From an uncultured Eubacteriales bacterium (GTDB taxonomy: Bacteria; Bacillota; Clostridia; Lachnospirales; Lachnospiraceae), in contig OMVU01000012.1 of NCBI GenBank assembly GCA_900314565.1, positions 1 to 64,000 of the forward strand: DNA of 64,000 bases, given 5' to 3'. Within the stretch, counting starts at the first letter, position 1, and each line of letters starts with the position of its first letter. This document shows, piece after piece, positions 8,517 through 16,711 of the stretch. The notes under the pieces were generated by a model. The model worked only from the letters and a program-made list of their open reading frames with translations, had not been told where the DNA came from and ran no database searches. A program made the translations under genes and the position numbers.

Positions 8517-8564
8517 GAAAGGAACGCCTTGAAGCATTTGCAGATGCCTTGAGGCGTTCTTTCT
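8517..8564 (+). terminator. Hairpin terminator of the sugar transporter
   Basis: AAAGGAACGCCTTGAAGCAT pairs with ATGCCTTGAGGCGTTCTTT around a short loop, followed by TTC. The outer arms belong to the GAACGCC/GGCGTTC hairpin family scattered through the window. It lies 47 bp after the second permease. Confidence 0.7.
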
Positions 8565-8727
8565 GACTCTGCTCAGAATTCCCGTGAGCGGGTACTGAAT
8601 TGTGAGATGAATGCACATAGTGCTATGGACATTTATACAAAAGCAAAACATAATAAGCCGGAACAGCTTTCATTTCAGACCTTCGAGCGAGACTTGAATA
8701 AAACCATTACAGGAGGACATTTATATT

Positions 8728-9354
8728 ATGAAGCGTGTTATATGCAGAATCATTGCTGCGGTACTCTGTCTACTTATGATGACTGCCTGCGGCGCAAAAC
8801 CGGAACAGGAAGCGGATTCTCAGTCAAAGGATGCACCCTTCATTTATGAGCACGATCCCAGAGAAAATCCTGCGGCCATGGAGGACATCGTGGAGAACCC
8901 CGATGCCGTATACGGCTTTTCTCCGGATCCCAAGTCCCCGCGCCTGGGCAGTTTTGCGGACTACGACTGGACCGATCCGGAGGTCGTGGCCGAAGCGCAG
9001 AAAGAGCGCCGGGAGTATCATGAATCGATGGATACCATGACGGATATCCTTTACCGGATGAGAGACGAAGGCGCATCAATGGAGGAAATGGCGAGAGCGG
9101 TCTCAGAGGAGCGGAACCGTCTGCGCCTCGAGTCCTATAAGGATGATCCGAAAGGCCTTGCTGAAGTCAAGGAGAGCAATCTGAAGACCTATGGTCATGA
9201 AGAGGGACCGACGCCGGACCAGCTGTATGAGAAATACGGCTCATGGACCGTCGTCCTGCAGAAGGCCTTCAGTCCGAACATGGGAATGGATGCCTGCTGC
9301 GGGCTGTATGATGAGTATTACTGGCTCTATATAGAGCTCGGGTATGTTGAATAA
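8728..9354 (+). CDS. Lipoprotein of unknown function
   Basis: A 208-residue exported lipoprotein with signal peptide and lipobox MMTACGAK (C21). The mature part is acidic and mostly helical by composition, with PDPKSPRLGSFADYDW, a helix rich in Glu/Arg/Met (YRMRDEGASMEEMARAVSEE) and a C-terminal part ending in the aromatic stretch GLYDEYYWLYIELGYVE. A vicinal Cys-Cys (DACCGLYDEYYW) is near the C-terminus. The start has AGGAGGA upstream. I do not recognise a named family. No co-directional partner lies within 150 bp, so its role is open. Confidence 0.75.
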   Translation: MKRVICRIIAAVLCLLMMTACGAKPEQEADSQSKDAPFIYEHDPRENPAAMEDIVENPDAVYGFSPDPKSPRLGSFADYDWTDPEVVAEAQKERREYHESMDTMTDILYRMRDEGASMEEMARAVSEERNRLRLESYKDDPKGLAEVKESNLKTYGHEEGPTPDQLYEKYGSWTVVLQKAFSPNMGMDACCGLYDEYYWLYIELGYVE

Positions 9355-9450
9355 CGCCGAGGCGTACTTGATTGAGGAGAACTGAGGTATAAAAAAGTAT
9401 CGGCATTTCGGTGTGGCGAGCTGTATGTATGCTTATTTACGAATGATGGA

Positions 9451-9483
9451 CAAGAACGCTTCGGCGTTCTTGTTTTGTTTTTT
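9451..9483 (+). terminator. Perfect hairpin terminator
   Basis: CAAGAACGC-TTCG-GCGTTCTTG with a stable TTCG tetraloop, followed by TTTTGTTTTTT. It sits about 100 bp after the 8728-9354 lipoprotein gene and is a member of the GAACGC/GCGTTC hairpin family. Confidence 0.85.
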
Positions 9484-9515
9484 AAGGTTTGAAATCACAA
9501 ATATGCTGGTAGTGA

Positions 9516-9872
9516 TTGGGTTATGGCTATGGCTACGGTTATGGTTACGGCTACGGCTATGGAGGCGGCTACGGCTGTTATGGCTACGGAAGAAAGAAGA
9601 ATTACGGCTACGGGAGCAGCGATGATGAGCCGGAGGAGGATCTGGACGGTAAAGGGCAGACCATGCAGAAAGGAAAGACTGCACAGGGATCTGAAGGGAC
9701 GGGCGATTCCGCTTACGATAAAGGAGCGTCTGCTTTTGACGCGAAAGCAAATGAGGCTAAGACAACAGATTCGACTCCGCTTCCTGAGAGTCCGAATGTT
9801 TCGGATGTGGAAGTACTGATTCCGGGTGATGAGCTGATTTCGGGAGAAGGGACAGATAGAGAAGGGAACTGA
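9516..9872 (+). pseudogene. Gly/Tyr-rich tail, possible remnant of a tyrosine autokinase
   Basis: An open frame of 118 codons begins right after an in-frame TGA (9513-9515) with TTG and no ribosome site. The first 35 residues are a GYGYGYGYGYGYGYGGGYG stretch, then CYGYGRKKNYGYGSSDDEPEE, followed by an acidic, Ser/Thr-rich end. Alternating Tyr/Gly clusters at a C-terminus are the autophosphorylated tail of bacterial BY-kinases (CpsD/CapB/Wzc). The next gene is a CpsB-type phosphatase, the enzyme that dephosphorylates such tails. No kinase domain (Walker A/A'/B) is present upstream, and a terminator precedes the frame. It is most likely a leftover C-terminus. A free Gly/Tyr protein cannot be excluded. 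Confidence 0.5.
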
Positions 9873-10102
9873 ATGTCCTGTGGCTGATAAGAACGGAACC
9901 GCTTCCGGAGAGCTGCGTTTGCAAAATTTCTGATACAGACGGTCGTAAAAGGACTGGCGTCGGAAGAAAGAATAGCAGATAATAGTTCAAGAACGCCTTT
10001 GCGTTCTTGCCGTGCCGTACAGGGTACGGAGCAAGCCGCATTAAGATCAGCGGGCTCGCACAGCGGTTCCGATGTCAGAAAAAACGCAGGAGCTTATTTT
10101 AT

Positions 10103-10864
10103 ATGGTTGATTTGCATATTCACATTCTTCCGGGGGTAGACGACGGAGCGAGAGACTATGGGGATTCGATCCACATGGCGGCCATTGCTCTGGACTGCGG
10201 AGTCGATACGATTGTTGCAACGCCACATGCTAATCAGATGGGTCGGTTCGAAAACTTCTGGTCAGAGATGATGTATGAGCGCTTTCAGAAACTGCGCGCG
10301 ATCATTCGGGAAGAGCAGCTTCCTGTTCGGATCCTTACCGGGATGGAAATCATGGCGTCCAATGATATAAAGGAGAAGGTCCGGGACGGACGCCTGATCG
10401 GTCTGAATCATACCGACAGGTATCTGGTGGAGTTTCCTTTCGATGCACCGCCGGAATGGATCCGGCTTCGCCTTCGTGATCTTCTGAATCTTGGCAAGAC
10501 GCCGCTGGTCGCCCATGTTGAGCGATATTACTGTGTACAGGACGAACCGCTGCTGGTCGCAGACTGGCTAATGATGGGATGCTATACTCAGATCAATAAG
10601 GGAAGTATCGACGGTCGCTTCGGCACGCATGCAAAGCAGGCTGCCATGTTCCTGCTGGATCATGATTTCATCACATGTGTTGCCAGCGATGCGCATCGGC
10701 CGTATGTGCGGACGCCCTGGATGGGAGGCACGCAGGAAATTCTTGCAAGGCGCTACGGCGAGGAGCACATGCTTGATCTGTGCGAGAGAAATCCCCGAAG
10801 GATCATTACAGGAAAGAGTGTCCCTCGCCACGGGATTCAGCGGAGCCGTAATTTTGATGATTGA
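10103..10864 (+). CDS. PHP-domain tyrosine-protein phosphatase, CpsB/CapC type
   Basis: A 253-residue metal-dependent phosphatase of the PHP superfamily, which removes phosphate from BY-kinase tyrosine tails during capsule or exopolysaccharide control. Metal ligands are visible: H5 and H7 in DLHIHILPGVDDG, ATPHAN around residue 40, GMEI near residue 80, VAHVERY near residue 138, and the C-terminal ASDAHR. The ATG at 10103 follows a CAGGAG site. It lies downstream of the Tyr-rich remnant at 9516. No glycosyltransferases or other capsule genes are present in the window, so it seems to be a relic of a larger locus or to act on a kinase encoded elsewhere. Confidence 0.88.
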   Translation: MVDLHIHILPGVDDGARDYGDSIHMAAIALDCGVDTIVATPHANQMGRFENFWSEMMYERFQKLRAIIREEQLPVRILTGMEIMASNDIKEKVRDGRLIGLNHTDRYLVEFPFDAPPEWIRLRLRDLLNLGKTPLVAHVERYYCVQDEPLLVADWLMMGCYTQINKGSIDGRFGTHAKQAAMFLLDHDFITCVASDAHRPYVRTPWMGGTQEILARRYGEEHMLDLCERNPRRIITGKSVPRHGIQRSRNFDD

Positions 10865-10958
10865 TATTTAACGAAGAATTCCCGTACATAAGTCTATGGT
10901 GACTTTGTTTTGTACCGGTACAGCGAGGCAGGAACGCCAGGGCGTTCCTGATAAGAAA

Positions 10959-11003
10959 ACGGCAGATGTGGCAGCTCCCATGAAGAGCCGGCCCATCTGC
11001 CGT
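10959..11003 (-). terminator. Terminator of the PqqD gene (minus strand)
   Basis: GGCAGATG at 10961-10968 pairs with CATCTGCC at 10994-11001. Read on the minus strand it is followed by TTTTCTT. It lies just past the minus-strand PqqD stop. Confidence 0.7.
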
Positions 11004-11009
11004 GGAGGA

Positions 11010-11273
11010 TCATTCCTCGATCAATCCGTTTTTTATACACTGGTCGATAAAGACCGTCACGTCTCTCTGCGCAGTCGGCAGGTCGATCTCAAATTCCGTA
11101 AGCATCGCTTCTGCTATTTCCTCGCGGGACATGGTATCGACCCGCTCCCAGATGAAGCGCGCAGTCTCGGAAAGATGGATTGCTCCCGGGTATTTCTTTG
11201 CAGCTTCTCCTGTGGATACGAGCATATAAACGTCAGCCAGTTCTCTGAGCCGGAAATCTTTATTGGTCTTCAA
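11010..11273 (-). CDS. PqqD family protein (RiPP recognition element fold)
   Basis: An 87-residue stand-alone PqqD-like protein (PF05402). Family members adopt a winged-helix fold that binds leader peptides of ribosomally made modified peptides. Typical elements are the N-terminal strands DFRLRELADVYMLVSTGEAA, HLSETARFIWERVD and the helical end DVTVFIDQCIKNGLIEE. The start is TTG at 11273, 6 nt after AAAGGAGA on the minus strand. No radical SAM maturase of the PqqE/SPASM type or obvious precursor gene lies next to it. Stand-alone copies of this kind also occur in clostridia without a known peptide product, so a RiPP role is only a possibility. Confidence 0.75.
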   Translation of the reverse strand: MKTNKDFRLRELADVYMLVSTGEAAKKYPGAIHLSETARFIWERVDTMSREEIAEAMLTEFEIDLPTAQRDVTVFIDQCIKNGLIEE

Positions 11274-11462
11274 GGGTTCTCCTTTCCATCTGTGAGTGCA
11301 CTGACAGGCTTTTACGAATCTCCAGGAAATGCATTGTATCGCAAATGCCTGTGTGAATGCACAGATATTTAGAGTTTAAGCACGGTGTACAGATGTCGTG
11401 CTGCTTTGACTATACACCAACCGTTTCGGTTTCACAAGCCGACTTTCAGGAAGAAAAGGAAA

Positions 11463-11960
11463 ATGAAAAGCCTGGACGATAGAATTCTCATTTATATACA
11501 GGATCATATAAGGAATCCGGTCCTTGATCCTGTCATGATCGCGATCACGAATCTCGGAAACGGTCTGTGGTTCGTGATCGGTGTATATCTCTGGTTTTCA
11601 GGGGAAAATATTCCCGGCGGCAGGTACATCCTGATCAGCCTTCTCGTATCGTGGATCCTCTCAAAGATCTTCAAGGTGATCTTTGGGAGAACGCGGGCTT
11701 ATCACGCGATTCCCGGTCTTACGACGATCGTTCCGGAGCCGAAGGACAAGGCCTTTCCGTCAGCCCACGCGGCGACCGCTTTCGGCGGAGCCTTCGCAGT
11801 CCTTTTTCTTTTTCCGGGAATTTCCGGAGCTGCCTCGATCCTTTTTGCGGTACTCATCAGTTTTTCGAGAATGTACGTCGGCGTGCACTACCTGACGGAT
11901 TTGCTGGGAGGCGCAGTGACCGGGGCGATCGGTGCGGCGATCTGTCTATTGATACTATAG
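11463..11960 (+). CDS. PAP2-family membrane phosphatase
   Basis: A 165-residue integral membrane protein of the PAP2/undecaprenyl-pyrophosphatase-like superfamily, with about five hydrophobic segments. The catalytic motifs are mostly present: KVIFGRTRAY (motif 1; the usual RPR is RTR here), PSAHAA (motif 2, general acid His), and SRMYVGVHYLTD (motif 3, nucleophile His). Likely substrates are lipid phosphates such as undecaprenyl pyrophosphate or phosphatidylglycerol phosphate. The ATG follows AAGAAAAGGA. A paralogue with a canonical motif 1 lies at 50764. The altered motif 1 may narrow or shift activity. Confidence 0.85.
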   Translation: MKSLDDRILIYIQDHIRNPVLDPVMIAITNLGNGLWFVIGVYLWFSGENIPGGRYILISLLVSWILSKIFKVIFGRTRAYHAIPGLTTIVPEPKDKAFPSAHAATAFGGAFAVLFLFPGISGAASILFAVLISFSRMYVGVHYLTDLLGGAVTGAIGAAICLLIL

Positions 11961-12052
11961 AAAGAGCATTGTGAAACTTTTAGAAAGAGTATTGTGCTGC
12001 CTTTAGAAAAAAATAGTGCTGCTTTTAGAAAGATTATTTTGATACTTTCCGC
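11957..12052. repeat. Four degenerate tandem units of about 22-24 bp
   Basis: Successive units begin TAGAAAGAG/TAGAAAAAA and contain (C/T)ATTGTG or TAGTGCTG, ending in a CTTT run. The array starts at the stop codon of the PAP2 gene and ends before the next gene. It might be slipped-strand duplication of the 3' end of the PAP2 gene. Confidence 0.6.
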
Positions 12053-12088
12053 AGAGAACAGAATGGGAATGCGTCAGGGAGAACAGGT

Positions 12089-13381
12089 ATGCTGCAGGGA
12101 TTTTCCGTGGAAAACTTCAGATCGATCGACAACGTGAGCATCCCGGACCTGAGGATACCGGCTGTCTTCAGCGCAGAGAATGGGAGGGATCCGGGTGATA
12201 TCCGGGACAGCATTTTGCTCGCGGCACGCTCCTTTCCGGGCGGCAGAGACGGCTCGCACTTGCTGACAGAAGGAGTGTCTCCCTTTGAGGATTTTGCGGA
12301 GAATATGCGGGGGAGCACATCTCTCTCCGGGGTGTTCAGGGAGTGTGTGCAGGAGGGGCCATCCTTCTCTGAGCCGTTCAGGGAGTGCTCCCGGGAGGGC
12401 GCGTCTTTCATTTCCATGAGCCATACATGGGTTCTCATGAATCCGGAAAATGAAATTGTACCCGGCTTCGCAGATAAAAAGCGCAGCGGGGCAGGCGAGT
12501 TCCGTGAGATCTGCCGACTGTTCGGGGAACGGTTCGGAGTCGTCCGGCAGATCGTTCTGAAAAATGAAGTGACCTTTGAATCCCGGCCGCTCTCCGAAGC
12601 CGGGAACATCTTGTCCTACCAGATGCTTGAGGTCACCGTTGATCGTGCCTTTAAGGCTCCTATTACGGGGTTTTACGAGCTTGTCGTCTACCCGGGCGGG
12701 ACGAACTATGACCTTTACTGGGATACGCTTCCTGACGTGCACAGGATTCCTGTCACGGGGAGGGCAAAGGGCTGCAATATTCGCATGAGCGGACTGGAAA
12801 TTCGCAATATCGTAACAGACGGGGTGCAGGACGGGGCGGATTTCGATATGATCCTGCCGACGGTCATGCGGCTCTCGGAGTATCCGGGTAGGATGTTCAG
12901 AGGCCTTGTGCATGACGAAGCCGGATCCGGAGCCTCCGGCGGATCGCAGATGTGTGCAGTGGAAGGCGCAGACGCGCCGCGCACGTGGCGGCAAGAACGC
13001 CGAGGCATTCTTGAGTCCGGGTTCGGAAAGATCGAAGCGACTAAGAGAATCCCCTGGATTGCCCCGGACGGAGAGCTTGTCCACAGTGTTAGGGAGGAAG
13101 CCGTCGATACATGGCTCGCTTACATAAACGGGACGGACAGGGGAAAGTTCAATACACCCCAAAGCGCAGAGGAAGAGGGAGGCTGGATGAATGATGCAGC
13201 AGGTGTTGCTCCCGGTCTTCTTGCCGCGCTTCTTCTGGCTCCGGTCGGCGGAACGTTACTTCTTGAAGCACCGCTTTCCTCATATGAGAGCGGGGTGCGG
13301 ACACGGTTCCTTGCGTTTGCCGCCGCTCAGGCGAAACTTGAGAAAAGTATCCTTATAGCCGAGGGGCAGATGCGGAAATAA
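12089..13381 (+). CDS. Degenerate SMC/AAA-like ATPase homologue
   Basis: A 430-residue protein whose ends resemble AAA_15/AAA_21 (OLD/RecF-like) ATPases. The N-terminus GFSVENFRSIDNVSIPDL is the usual opening strand of that group. At the P-loop position it reads FSAENGRDPGD, without GxxGxGKS/T. Near the C-terminus GGTLLLEAPLSSYESGVRTRFL sits where Walker B and the D-loop (LLIDEPESSLHP) would be, with the catalytic Asp-Glu replaced by Glu-Ala. The protein therefore probably cannot hydrolyse ATP. DNA at 12929-13016 inside the gene matches an intergenic repeat of this window and adds about 29 in-frame residues. It may be a binding-only homologue or a decaying gene that still keeps a full frame. 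Confidence 0.6.
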   Translation: MLQGFSVENFRSIDNVSIPDLRIPAVFSAENGRDPGDIRDSILLAARSFPGGRDGSHLLTEGVSPFEDFAENMRGSTSLSGVFRECVQEGPSFSEPFRECSREGASFISMSHTWVLMNPENEIVPGFADKKRSGAGEFREICRLFGERFGVVRQIVLKNEVTFESRPLSEAGNILSYQMLEVTVDRAFKAPITGFYELVVYPGGTNYDLYWDTLPDVHRIPVTGRAKGCNIRMSGLEIRNIVTDGVQDGADFDMILPTVMRLSEYPGRMFRGLVHDEAGSGASGGSQMCAVEGADAPRTWRQERRGILESGFGKIEATKRIPWIAPDGELVHSVREEAVDTWLAYINGTDRGKFNTPQSAEEEGGWMNDAAGVAPGLLAALLLAPVGGTLLLEAPLSSYESGVRTRFLAFAAAQAKLEKSILIAEGQMRK

Positions 13382-13406
13382 GATTTCGTCTTTTTATGTT
13401 CGGTAT

Positions 13407-14306
13407 TTATGCTTCCCGGATCGCCTTTGTGAGCGTATTCAGGACTCTTTTCTTGTCAGCGCTCCACATCGGCCCGATCAGCTTCGATTTCGGTCCGTCC
13501 CCGGTCATCCGGTGGATGACGGTCTCCGTTGGGAGCATTTTCAAAGATGTCACTATGAGATCCGTGTACTCTTCCAGTGTGAGAAGAGGAAACGGGTCTC
13601 TTTTATATTGTTCTGCCATCTGCGTGCCTTCGAGAATGTGAAGGAGCTGGAGCTTTATTCCGTCGAGACGGGGGCTGAGGCCAGCCAGCCAGGCGACGGT
13701 TTCCAGCATATCTTCCCGGGTCTCCCCGGGCAGCCCGAAGATGACGTGAACAATGACAGTGATTTCGCGCTCTTTGAGGCGTTTGTAGGCATCTTCGAAG
13801 ACCGGGAGTGTGTAGCCCCGGTGGAAAGTATGAGCGGTGCGTTCATGGATGGTCTGGAGACCCAGCTCTACCCAGACAGGCTTTACACGGTTCAGGTCGG
13901 AGAGCATGTCGAGGATCTCATCCGGCAGACAGTCCGGCCGGGTGCCAATGGAGACTGCGGCAATCTCCGGAAAGGAGGCTGCTTCGAAGAAGAGATCCCG
14001 AAGGCGCGCAGGATCGCCATAGGTATTTGTGAAGGACTGGAAGTAGGCGATGTATCTGCGCTCATTTTCCGGAATCCGGGCGGGGAGCTTGGCATCTACC
14101 CGGCGTCGGGCATTTTTGATCTGCTCTGCGATGGGGGCGGGGGCTTCCGCGAAATCTCCGGAACCGCCCTCCGAGCAGAAGGAACAGCCACCGTATCCGA
14201 GCGTTCCGTCCCGGTTCGGGCAGGTGCAGCCTGCAGAGAGGGAGAGCTTATATACTTTTGTCCCGAAGGTCTCCTTCAGATGATCGGAGAGTGAGTGATA
14301 GTTCAT
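13407..14306 (-). CDS. TIGR01212-family radical SAM protein
   Basis: A 299-residue radical SAM enzyme of the YhcC/TIGR01212 family. The iron-sulfur motif lies in CPNRDGTLGYGGCSFC (C29, C41 and C44, with an additional C27). GTRPDCLPDEIL and LGLQTIHERTAHTFHRGY are typical of the Elp3-like radical SAM core, and HVIFGLPGETREDMLET follows. The biological substrate of this family is not established. On the minus strand its start overlaps the stop of the cobalamin-cluster ATPase by 4 bp, so it is the last gene of that operon. Whether it acts on corrinoids or tetrapyrroles is only a contextual guess. Confidence 0.88.
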   Translation of the reverse strand: MNYHSLSDHLKETFGTKVYKLSLSAGCTCPNRDGTLGYGGCSFCSEGGSGDFAEAPAPIAEQIKNARRRVDAKLPARIPENERRYIAYFQSFTNTYGDPARLRDLFFEAASFPEIAAVSIGTRPDCLPDEILDMLSDLNRVKPVWVELGLQTIHERTAHTFHRGYTLPVFEDAYKRLKEREITVIVHVIFGLPGETREDMLETVAWLAGLSPRLDGIKLQLLHILEGTQMAEQYKRDPFPLLTLEEYTDLIVTSLKMLPTETVIHRMTGDGPKSKLIGPMWSADKKRVLNTLTKAIREA

Positions 14307-15436
14307 GGGGTCCCTCCATGTGTGCCCGGGTGCACATAATTCGGACCGCAGTCCGTGAGCCCCAGGGATACAGCGAAGGAGCGAAGCTCCTCATTTCCCC
14401 GGTTCATCGTGCCGAATCTGTCCAGTGCACAGATATAGCCGGAGCAGGTCTTCATCAACGTTTTTGCGTAATCAATCCGTTCTTTCGAAATCGGCTCCCA
14501 GGCTTCCTCACCGACGACTTCCGCGGCGAGTGCCTCTGCGATGGGGAAATCGAGATCATTTTCGTGCAGGATGCCTGCATAAAACGCTTTTTCCTGACGG
14601 GCCAGTGCCCGATAGACCGGGATCCCGCTCCCGCCTCCCCCGATCACGAAGATCGAAGGTCTGCCTTCCGGGGCAGGGAGCTCTACGGATCCGAATTCCG
14701 GAAGGTAGCGTCCGCGGGTCATGCCGTAGAGCGTGCGGATGTAGGGTTCTGTCAGGATCTCATCGGGCCTTCCTTCACGGTCGATCTTTCCGTCCGCCAC
14801 ACAGAGGACAAAGTCGGAAAACTTCTGCGCGAGATCGATCTCGTGCAGGGCCATGAGGACGGCGATGTTTTTTGTGCGGACAAGATCTTTGAGGATGGAC
14901 AGGAGTTCCAGCTTATGGCGGATATCGAGAAAGGAGGAGGGCTCATCCAGGATCAGGACTTCCGGGTCCTGACAGATCGCTCGGGCGAGCAGGACCCGCT
15001 GGCGCTGGCCGTCGCTGATCTTTGTAAAATCACAGTCTGCGAGATCGGTGATCTTCGTGAGGGCCATGGTCTCCTCTATGATCTCCCGGTCACGGGGACC
15101 TGTGATCCCGAGCCTCCCCGTGTAGGGATAACGGCCGAGGGCGACGACTTCACGGCAGGTCATGAGCTCCGGATCCTGCCGCTCCGTGGTCACGACGGCA
15201 AGTGTTTTTGCGGTCTCTCCCGGCTGCATTGCGGCGAGATCTTCATTTTTTAAGAAGACAGTCCCTCCGAGCGGGGCGAGACGTCCGGCAATTGTAGCGA
15301 GAAGGGTAGATTTTCCTGCCCCGTTCGGTCCGATCAGGGTAAGGATCTGCCCCGGGGACAGATAGATGTTCACATTTTCAAGAATGAGCGCCCTGCCGTA
15401 CCCGGCATTCAGGCTGTCTGTGCGTAAGATCGGCAT
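14303..15436 (-). CDS. FecE/BtuD-type ABC ATPase with extra C-terminal domain
   Basis: A 377-residue ATPase of the siderophore/cobalamin uptake family. It has Walker A GPNGAGKST (residues 36-44), the signature ISDGQRQR, Walker B VLILDEPSS and the switch His in ALHEIDL. The ATPase core ends near residue 245. About 130 further residues follow, with a Rossmann-like FVIGGGGSGIPVYRAL and the segment ILHENDLDFPIAEALAAEVV; this extension is absent from BtuD or FhuC (about 250 residues). The start MPILRTDS at 15436 was chosen because the sequence further upstream belongs to a repeat. It is downstream of the permease in a cobalamin-riboswitch operon. Confidence 0.88.
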   Translation of the reverse strand: MPILRTDSLNAGYGRALILENVNIYLSPGQILTLIGPNGAGKSTLLATIAGRLAPLGGTVFLKNEDLAAMQPGETAKTLAVVTTERQDPELMTCREVVALGRYPYTGRLGITGPRDREIIEETMALTKITDLADCDFTKISDGQRQRVLLARAICQDPEVLILDEPSSFLDIRHKLELLSILKDLVRTKNIAVLMALHEIDLAQKFSDFVLCVADGKIDREGRPDEILTEPYIRTLYGMTRGRYLPEFGSVELPAPEGRPSIFVIGGGGSGIPVYRALARQEKAFYAGILHENDLDFPIAEALAAEVVGEEAWEPISKERIDYAKTLMKTCSGYICALDRFGTMNRGNEELRSFAVSLGLTDCGPNYVHPGTHGGTP

Positions 15437-15451
15437 GATTTTCTCCGTCAG

Positions 15452-15634
15452 AATATATCTCAGTGTGAGATGACCCCCGCCTCTATAGGCGGCGGGCAAC
15501 AAACTAGTCTCAGTGGCGGGTGTCAATCCCCCACTGAGATATACGCTCCGCGAGGATGCGCAGGGATTCGGTTTGGAAGATGTCAGCTAACGCTGACCCG
15601 AATCCCGCGCCAAGTCTCGCGAGCGAGACTTGAA
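15452..15634. repeat. 183-bp dispersed repeat, copy 1
   Basis: Nearly identical to 16712-16894. It begins AATATATCTCAGTGTGAGAT, contains a hairpin of TCTCAGTGGCGGG with CCCCCACTGAGA, and ends in the near-palindrome AAGTCTCGCGAGCGAGACTT. TCAGAATATA occurs at both flanks (15448-15457 and 15651-15660), a possible target duplication. It separates the permease and ATPase genes of one operon. Confidence 0.85.
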
Positions 15635-15686
15635 TTTTAGGACTTTTTCATCAGAATATAGTTTGCGTGATTTTCTTCGGCGAATT

Positions 15687-16694
15687 TTATCGTTTCTGTC
15701 TTCCCAGCATGATCGCGATCACTACCGGCGCTCCGAAAAATGCCGTGACCGTACTGATCGAAAGCTCAGTCGGCATAAAAAGCGTCCTTGCGATCAGATC
15801 GCAGAGGAGGCAGAAGAGAGCACCGCCTAAGAAAGCGGCCGGGATGATGACGAGAGGTTTTGCGGTTCCGAAAAGTTTTTTTATAAGATGGGGGACAGCG
15901 ATCCCCACGAAGGAGACCGGTCCCGCAAAAGCCGTGACACAGGCGGACAGGAGGGAGGAAAGAAGGATCAGGCGGAGCCTGAAGCGCGGGATATCGACGC
16001 CCATCGAGGCTGCGCTCGTCTCTCCAAGAAGGTATGCGCTGATGGGCTTGGAGAGGAGGAAGGCGAGGAGGAGGGCGATGGTGACGATCGGTACGAAGAA
16101 GCGCACGTTGGCCATTGTGGTTCCGGAGAAGCTTCCGAGAGACCAGCTGTGCAGGTTCACGATGTCAGAGTCGTTTGCAAAGGTGATGACAAAGTCTGTG
16201 ACAGCTGAACAGATATAGCCGATCATGATGCCGCAGATGACCAGAAGGGACATTTTCCGCGTGCGGCGCGAGATGAGCAGAATAAAGCCGGTGGATATGA
16301 GTGATCCCATAAAGGCGGCAAGAATAAGCCCGGGCGAGCCGGGAGTGAATCCATGTCTTAATGTCAGGATCAGAGTGAGAGCAACGACGAGCTTTGCACC
16401 CTGGGAGATTCCCAGAACGAAAGGACCTGCGATCGGGTTCGCGAAAAACGTCTGCAGCAGATAGCCGGAGAGCGAGAGCGCCCCGCCGAGAAAGATGGCG
16501 GCCAGGACCCGCGGAATGCGGATGCCCGTGATGATCTGCGCGTAGGTGCTGTCTGCCTGTCCGCCCGCAAGGACTTTGAAGATATCCCCGGCCGGGATGG
16601 AAATGCTGCCCGCCGCGATACTGACCCCCGAAAGGATCAGGAGAAGGGCGATGAGGGCTGTATAGGTGGTCAGATAGCGCAGTTTCTTATTCAT
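15687..16694 (-). CDS. FecCD-type ABC permease (corrinoid/tetrapyrrole/metal chelate uptake)
   Basis: A 335-residue inner-membrane permease of the FecCD/BtuC family with about ten hydrophobic segments. Typical elements are IPRVLAAIFLGGALSLSGYLLQT near residue 45 and ANPIAGPFVLGISQGAK near residue 70. FVGIAVPHLIKKLFG near residue 250 is the loop that contacts the ATPase. It is separated from the binding lipoprotein upstream by two repeat insertions (16712-17063), and from the ATPase downstream by another copy of the same 183-bp repeat. Despite these insertions the reading frame is intact. Confidence 0.9.
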   Translation of the reverse strand: MNKKLRYLTTYTALIALLLILSGVSIAAGSISIPAGDIFKVLAGGQADSTYAQIITGIRIPRVLAAIFLGGALSLSGYLLQTFFANPIAGPFVLGISQGAKLVVALTLILTLRHGFTPGSPGLILAAFMGSLISTGFILLISRRTRKMSLLVICGIMIGYICSAVTDFVITFANDSDIVNLHSWSLGSFSGTTMANVRFFVPIVTIALLLAFLLSKPISAYLLGETSAASMGVDIPRFRLRLILLSSLLSACVTAFAGPVSFVGIAVPHLIKKLFGTAKPLVIIPAAFLGGALFCLLCDLIARTLFMPTELSISTVTAFFGAPVVIAIMLGRQKR

Positions 16695-16711
16695 GTGGCT
16701 TCCTTACTGAA

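Noticed and set aside
9413-9625. Leu/Arg-rich frame overlapping the Gly/Tyr coding region
   Set aside because: It reads the same GGYTAT repeats in another frame (LWLRLWLRL), crosses the terminator at 9451 and has no ribosome site.
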